A stretch of 8,240 nt of DNA from Flavicella sp037132785. Lineage in GTDB: Bacteria > Bacteroidota > Bacteroidia > Flavobacteriales > Flavobacteriaceae. The position numbers and the translations under genes are program-made. Position 1 is the stretch's first letter. Each line of letters opens with the position of its first letter. Positions 6,137 to 8,240 of this stretch are shown here, piece after piece. Under the pieces are notes generated by a model that made no database searches, was not told the DNA's origin, and worked only from the letters and a program-made list of their open reading frames with translations. The stretch covers positions 1-8,240 of the forward strand of contig NZ_JBAHZZ010000102.1 in the NCBI RefSeq assembly GCF_037132785.1, read 5' to 3'.

Positions 6137-7345
6137 TTAATTTGTTTTGAGAGGAATATGTACATTAAAAGATGTGCCATCTTTTCTTGGATTAATATTA
6201 ATTATTGCACAGGCACTATATAATACTTTTGGATTACCATGTTCATCAATTAAAAGTTGTGGACGTTCTAATCGGTCTACTTTAATAGTGTCACCTGTTT
6301 TGAGAATGACTTCTTTCTTCATGAAGAAGGAATTATCAGGCTTTGTCCATTTAATACCATCCAAGGATTCTAGTAGTGCAAGCCCAGGTTTTCCCACTGT
6401 AATTTTCCCTGTGAAATCTTTAAGTACTACGTAGAATTTTTCATGATCTTTATGATACCATACATAAGGATCTTCACCACTGGCAATGGTTCCATCATCA
6501 TTACGTATGTCAAACACAAAATTATCTGTTGCAGTAAATGGTCCTGTTGGCGAGTCGGCTATAGCGACGCCATGAATACCTCTCCAGCCAGGATTGTAAA
6601 AATTTCCTTTGAAGTATAATAAATATTTTCCATCAGAAGGACGTTTAACAACTGAAGGATTAACTACAATTATGTTGTCAGGTTTAGGTTTTGTTCCTTC
6701 AGGTGAGGGTAAGATAATATTATTTGGCTTTACTCTTGTTCTTGGCGATAATATAGGATTGTCAGATCTATTATATTTACCTTTTACTAAATCTTCAAAA
6801 CTATTGAACTCAATAACTCCAATACGCTGAGTTTGTTGAATTCTGTTACGTTTGGAAACTTTTTCTCCTTTTGAACCTTTAGGCTGAATGCCAGGGTCTT
6901 TTGCGCCTACATAATATAAATAATACTTTTTATTGAATTTTTTAATATGTGGATTATGAACCATTTGAGCATCCCATGCTGTTGAGTCCCCTTCTAAAGC
7001 TCTTCCTTTCAAAATGATTTTTTGAAATTTAAAATCCCTGTCAGGATATTTGGAAACGGCATATGCAATTTTTGAATGCAATAGCCATGAGTTTTTAAAC
7101 ATAGGAATGGAATCTCCACACTCCCAAGTAGAATAAAGCATATGGTATTTAATATCTTCTCCTTTTATAACACTACCACCCCATACAAATCGGTCTGGGT
7201 CGTTCAAAACAGATGGGCCTGAAATAATGTTGCCATCTATTTTTCCATTAATAGGTATCGCCTTAACTTTTAGTGTCTTTTCTTTGTTTTCAGCACAGCT
7301 TAAAAAAACAAGTATTAAGCCTAAATTCAATAGTAGTAGTTTCAT
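6137..7345 (-). CDS. Lipoprotein with GH43-like five-bladed beta-propeller fold, probable glycoside hydrolase
   Basis: A 402-aa protein with a lipoprotein signal: a short charged start, a hydrophobic run to residue 15, then Cys17 in VFLSCAENKEK. The acidic residue soon after the Cys resembles the surface-export signal of Bacteroidota lipoproteins, so cell-surface or outer-membrane location is likely. The body has repeated blade-like segments: WDAQMVHNPHIKKF (124-137) with KKYYLYYVGAKDPG, VVNPSVVKRPSDGKYLLYFKG (split over 227-247), SGEDPYVWYHKD (289-300) with KFYVVLKDF, and RLERPQLLIDEHG (358-370). This pattern (N/D-P-x-V/I followed by K-x-Y-L-L/Y-Y) is typical of GH43/GH32/GH117-like propellers. 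Acidic residues in WDAQ and SGEDP are candidate catalytic or modulating groups. Substrate is unknown. It stands alone, between the purF-like gene and decayed DNA, with no SusC/D pair in view. Confidence 0.75.
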   Translation of the reverse strand: MKLLLLNLGLILVFLSCAENKEKTLKVKAIPINGKIDGNIISGPSVLNDPDRFVWGGSVIKGEDIKYHMLYSTWECGDSIPMFKNSWLLHSKIAYAVSKYPDRDFKFQKIILKGRALEGDSTAWDAQMVHNPHIKKFNKKYYLYYVGAKDPGIQPKGSKGEKVSKRNRIQQTQRIGVIEFNSFEDLVKGKYNRSDNPILSPRTRVKPNNIILPSPEGTKPKPDNIIVVNPSVVKRPSDGKYLLYFKGNFYNPGWRGIHGVAIADSPTGPFTATDNFVFDIRNDDGTIASGEDPYVWYHKDHEKFYVVLKDFTGKITVGKPGLALLESLDGIKWTKPDNSFFMKKEVILKTGDTIKVDRLERPQLLIDEHGNPKVLYSACAIININPRKDGTSFNVHIPLKTN

Positions 7346-7367
7346 GTTTTATTCAGTTTAGTGGTTT

Positions 7368-7375
7368 CAAATTTA
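7368..7375 (-). promoter_or_regulatory. Bacteroidetes-type -7 element for the lipoprotein gene
   Basis: The minus strand reads TAAATTTG, a TAnnTTTG match, 22 bases upstream of the ATG at 7343-7345. No -33 TTTG is visible; its place is taken by the palindrome at 7385-7400, as expected for a promoter that needs or is blocked by a bound regulator. Confidence 0.4.
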
Positions 7376-7384
7376 GTTAAAACT

Positions 7385-7400
7385 ATGCACTTTAGTGCAT
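7385..7400. promoter_or_regulatory. Operator-like palindrome upstream of the lipoprotein gene
   Basis: ATGCACT and AGTGCAT form a perfect inverted repeat with 7-base arms and a 2-base centre. It lies 10 bases upstream of the lipoprotein's -7 element, over its -33 region, and between that element and a rightward TATCTTTG at 7424-7431. Position and symmetry fit a dimeric transcription factor site. The regulator is not in the window. Confidence 0.5.
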
Positions 7401-7423
7401 TTCTCTTTAGCTTCTGTCTTTTT

Positions 7424-7431
7424 TATCTTTG
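7424..7431 (+). promoter_or_regulatory. Rightward Bacteroidetes-type -7 element
   Basis: TATCTTTG followed by TG is a good TAnnTTTG match pointing away from the lipoprotein gene. It is six bases before an ATG at 7438 that opens a 23-codon frame. No -33 TTTG is seen. It may be the surviving promoter of a gene whose body has been lost. Confidence 0.4.
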
Positions 7432-7437
7432 TGATAT

Positions 7438-7509
7438 ATGAGTTTAAAGAATAAATATTCACACCACTTCAACATTAAAGGTTCATATCGTTTAGAGTAC
7501 CAAATATAG
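7438..7509 (+). pseudogene. Very short ORF or 5' remnant of a lost gene, unrecognised
   Basis: ATG at 7438 opens 23 codons beginning MSLKNKYSHHFNIKGSYRL and ending at TAG 7507-7509. It begins directly behind a good -7 element, which would make it leaderless or nearly so. I recognise no family. Downstream in the same frame stops are frequent. It is either the stump of a gene diverging from the lipoprotein or a chance frame. Confidence 0.2.
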
Positions 7510-7773
7510 ATTTCTTTACTCTAGAATAATTAGGTATTGCCGACTAGCGTTTTTTAAATGTTTTGATAATTAATTATTAGTGTTTGTTGTTTTTAGTTGC
7601 TCTTTCTTTTTAAATAATTTATCCAATGAAATCAAATCCTTAGCTTTGTTGTAGGGATCAGGATGTTACTTAGGGTTTTGTATTTAGAAGTTCAGTATAG
7701 ATAAAAACTGTTTTCGCGACATGCTATTAGTGCTAAACCTCTGGAGTCAATTAAAAAACAGGATTAAGAAAAA
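7510..7773. other. Decayed intergenic DNA
   Basis: No intact gene fits here. The only coding-like piece is the leftward C-terminal remnant at 7570-7665. The rest, including the somewhat more GC-rich 7710-7750, shows stops in all frames and no structure I can support. Confidence 0.5.
7570..7665 (-). pseudogene. C-terminal remnant of an unidentified protein
   Basis: On the minus strand a frame of 31 codons runs from just after a TAA at 7666-7668 to a TAA at 7570-7572. It begins HPDPYNKAKDLISLDKLF, then has a lysine-rich tail ending in TNTNN. The amino-acid mix looks like a real cytosolic C-terminal tail, such as the end of a transporter or enzyme, rather than random AT-rich translation. There is no start codon in frame, so it would be the 3' end of a gene whose upstream part is lost or frameshifted. 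It reads in the same direction as the lipoprotein and would have been upstream of it. Family not recognised; it may be chance. Confidence 0.3.
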
Positions 7774-8118
7774 ATGAAATACGAATTAAGACTTTTTTGA
7801 AATAACTATTTTAAATTCGATTGGAAGTTTGGACTATTTTTACTTTTAATTGTATGTATTCCTATATTTATTCTAGTATTAAATGCAAATGAAACGGGCA
7901 ACTATAGCTTAATTGGATTGGTCATGTTTTTTTCTGCATTGGTTCCGTTTTTGTTTTTAACGAAGTATGGAAGGGAAAAATCAAGTATACAAACGACTAA
8001 AAAATGGAATTATTTGATATTGGCCTTTATAATAGGACTGATATTTAGTGTCCTTTTATATTTTTTAGGAGAAGGTTTATATGGTGGGTCTTATAAGTGC
8101 CTCCATTCAATAACTTAA
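7774..8118 (+). pseudogene. CPBP-family intramembrane protease (Abi/CAAX), nonsense-mutated and truncated by IS30
   Basis: From ATG 7774 the frame reads MKYELRLF, then TGA (7798-7800), then stays open for 105 further codons to a TAA at 8116-8118. The continuation NNYFKFDWKFGLFLLLIV, IPIFILVLNANETGNYSL, PFLFLTKYGREKSSI and LLYFLGEGLYGGS resembles the N-terminal third of flavobacterial CPBP (Abi) membrane proteases, with three hydrophobic segments visible. The TGA stands where relatives, as I recall them, have Trp (FWN), so a single TGG to TGA change is likely. The catalytic EExxxR and later His motifs are absent because the IS30 end begins at 8116, and its first TAA closes the frame. An ATG at 7918 could start a 66-aa fragment, but I do not regard it as a gene. 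Confidence 0.65.
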
Positions 8119-8127
8119 CGCAACAAA
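8116..8127 (+). repeat. Terminal inverted repeat, left end of IS30-type element
   Basis: TAACGCAACAAA is the reverse complement of 133-144. Its first three bases provide the stop codon of the truncated CPBP frame. The boundary may extend one or two bases outward. Confidence 0.7.
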
Positions 8128-8146
8128 TCTAAATTTATAGATTTGT
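8123..8146. repeat. Inverted repeat just upstream of the IS30 transposase start
   Basis: ACAAATCTA (8123-8131) and TAGATTTGT (8138-8146) are perfect 9-base arms around AATTTA. The hairpin ends three bases before the transposase ATG. In several IS families such hairpins block translation of transcripts arriving from outside; a transposase-binding role is the alternative. Which applies here is inference. Confidence 0.55.
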
Positions 8147-8149
8147 AAA

Positions 8150-8240
8150 ATGGCAGTAAAAAAACATAGACGACTTACTCGTAAAGAAAGAGTATAAATT
8201 GAGACTCTTTTAGATGAAAAAAAATCAAAATCCTACATTG
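8150..8240 (+). pseudogene. IS30-family transposase, N-terminal part with in-frame stop (3' end outside window)
   Basis: ATG 8150 begins MAVKKHRRLTRKERV, then TAA (8195-8197), then IETLLDEKKSKSYI to the window edge. IS30 transposases start with an HTH region of the form LTREERxxIExLLxEgkSxxxIA, so the two parts belong to one frame and the stop replaces the residue before IE, probably Lys (AAA to TAA). The length of the stretch is preserved, which argues against an indel. This copy would not make full-length transposase unless it reinitiates or the base is a sequencing error. Confidence 0.75.

Larger units (their letters stand above)
8116..8240 (+). mobile_element. IS30-family insertion sequence, left end (partial)
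   Basis: It begins with TAACGCAACAAA, the exact inverted partner of the element end at 133-144, followed 22 bases later by the start of an IS30-type transposase. The body continues beyond the window. It has the same orientation as the partial element at 1-144. The two partial copies share no transposase region, so identity of the two copies cannot be confirmed here. Confidence 0.75.

Noticed and set aside
6147..6434. Rightward frame of 95 codons opposite the lipoprotein gene
   Set aside because: The opposite strand carries a full-length lipoprotein with propeller motifs; this frame has no family signal.
6609..6830. Rightward frame of 73 codons opposite the lipoprotein gene
   Set aside because: Same reason: shadow of the lipoprotein reading frame.
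7566..7577. Perfect 12-base palindrome ATAATTAATTAT
   Set aside because: Pure A/T in an AT-rich stretch; such palindromes arise easily by chance and there is no supporting context.
7918..8118. A separate 66-aa membrane protein starting at ATG 7918
   Set aside because: The same frame is open back to the TGA at 7798-7800 and forward from ATG 7774, and the sequence matches the interior of a CPBP protein, so this is a fragment of a pseudogene.
1..8240. Defence system, CRISPR array or toxin-antitoxin pair
   Set aside because: No repeat-spacer pattern, no nuclease, helicase, reverse transcriptase or small toxin-antitoxin gene pair is visible; the CPBP (Abi) remnant alone does not make a defence system.

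Overview
The window looks like chromosomal DNA from a member of the Bacteroidota, most likely a marine or aquatic flavobacterium. The evidence is low GC, promoter elements of the Bacteroidetes type (TAnnTTTG), protein families largely confined to that phylum (DUF3078, DUF2480), and the gene neighbourhood sufE / sufT-like / DUF2480 / DUF3078 beside a PfkB kinase and a long PurF-like protein.

Layout. (1) 1-144 is the right end of an IS30-family element, with the last 35 codons of its transposase and its terminal inverted repeat. It cuts off an oppositely oriented IS1595-type transposase, of which only the N-terminal part survives (142-327). (2) 457-2802 is a leftward block: sufE, a SufT/MIP18-like protein, DUF2480 and a DUF3078 outer-membrane-type protein, closed by a strong hairpin terminator at 457-493. 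(3) 2791-2850 holds two back-to-back promoters whose -7 elements touch each other, driving sufE leftward and the pfkB-purF-like pair rightward. (4) 2901-5784 is the PfkB kinase and the 631-aa PurF-like protein, ending in a terminator at 5802-5836. (5) 5837-6136 is non-coding and contains a compact, GC-richer block with several pairing arms (6030-6117). (6) 6137-7345 is a leftward lipoprotein resembling a GH43-type beta-propeller glycosidase, with an operator-like palindrome in front of it. (7) 7346-8115 is decayed DNA: a tiny ORF, a C-terminal gene remnant and a CPBP/Abi membrane protease broken by an in-frame TGA and truncated. (8) 8116-8240 is the left end of a second IS30-family element in the same orientation as the first; its transposase has an early in-frame stop.

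Function. The leftward block belongs to Fe-S cluster biogenesis: SufE is the sulfur acceptor for SufS, the SufT-like protein is a maturation factor, and DUF2480 is an uncharacterised companion with conserved-looking cysteines. The rightward pair is probably nucleotide or PRPP-linked metabolism, with the exact reactions unknown. The lipoprotein suggests polysaccharide degradation.

The whole core segment is bracketed by directly oriented IS30 ends. Both bracketing insertions truncate a host ORF, and in both cases the stop codon of the truncated frame is the TAA at the tip of the IS. I saw no defence system, CRISPR array, tRNA or rRNA. The best candidates for something undescribed are DUF2480, the PurF-like paralogue and the structured intergenic block.
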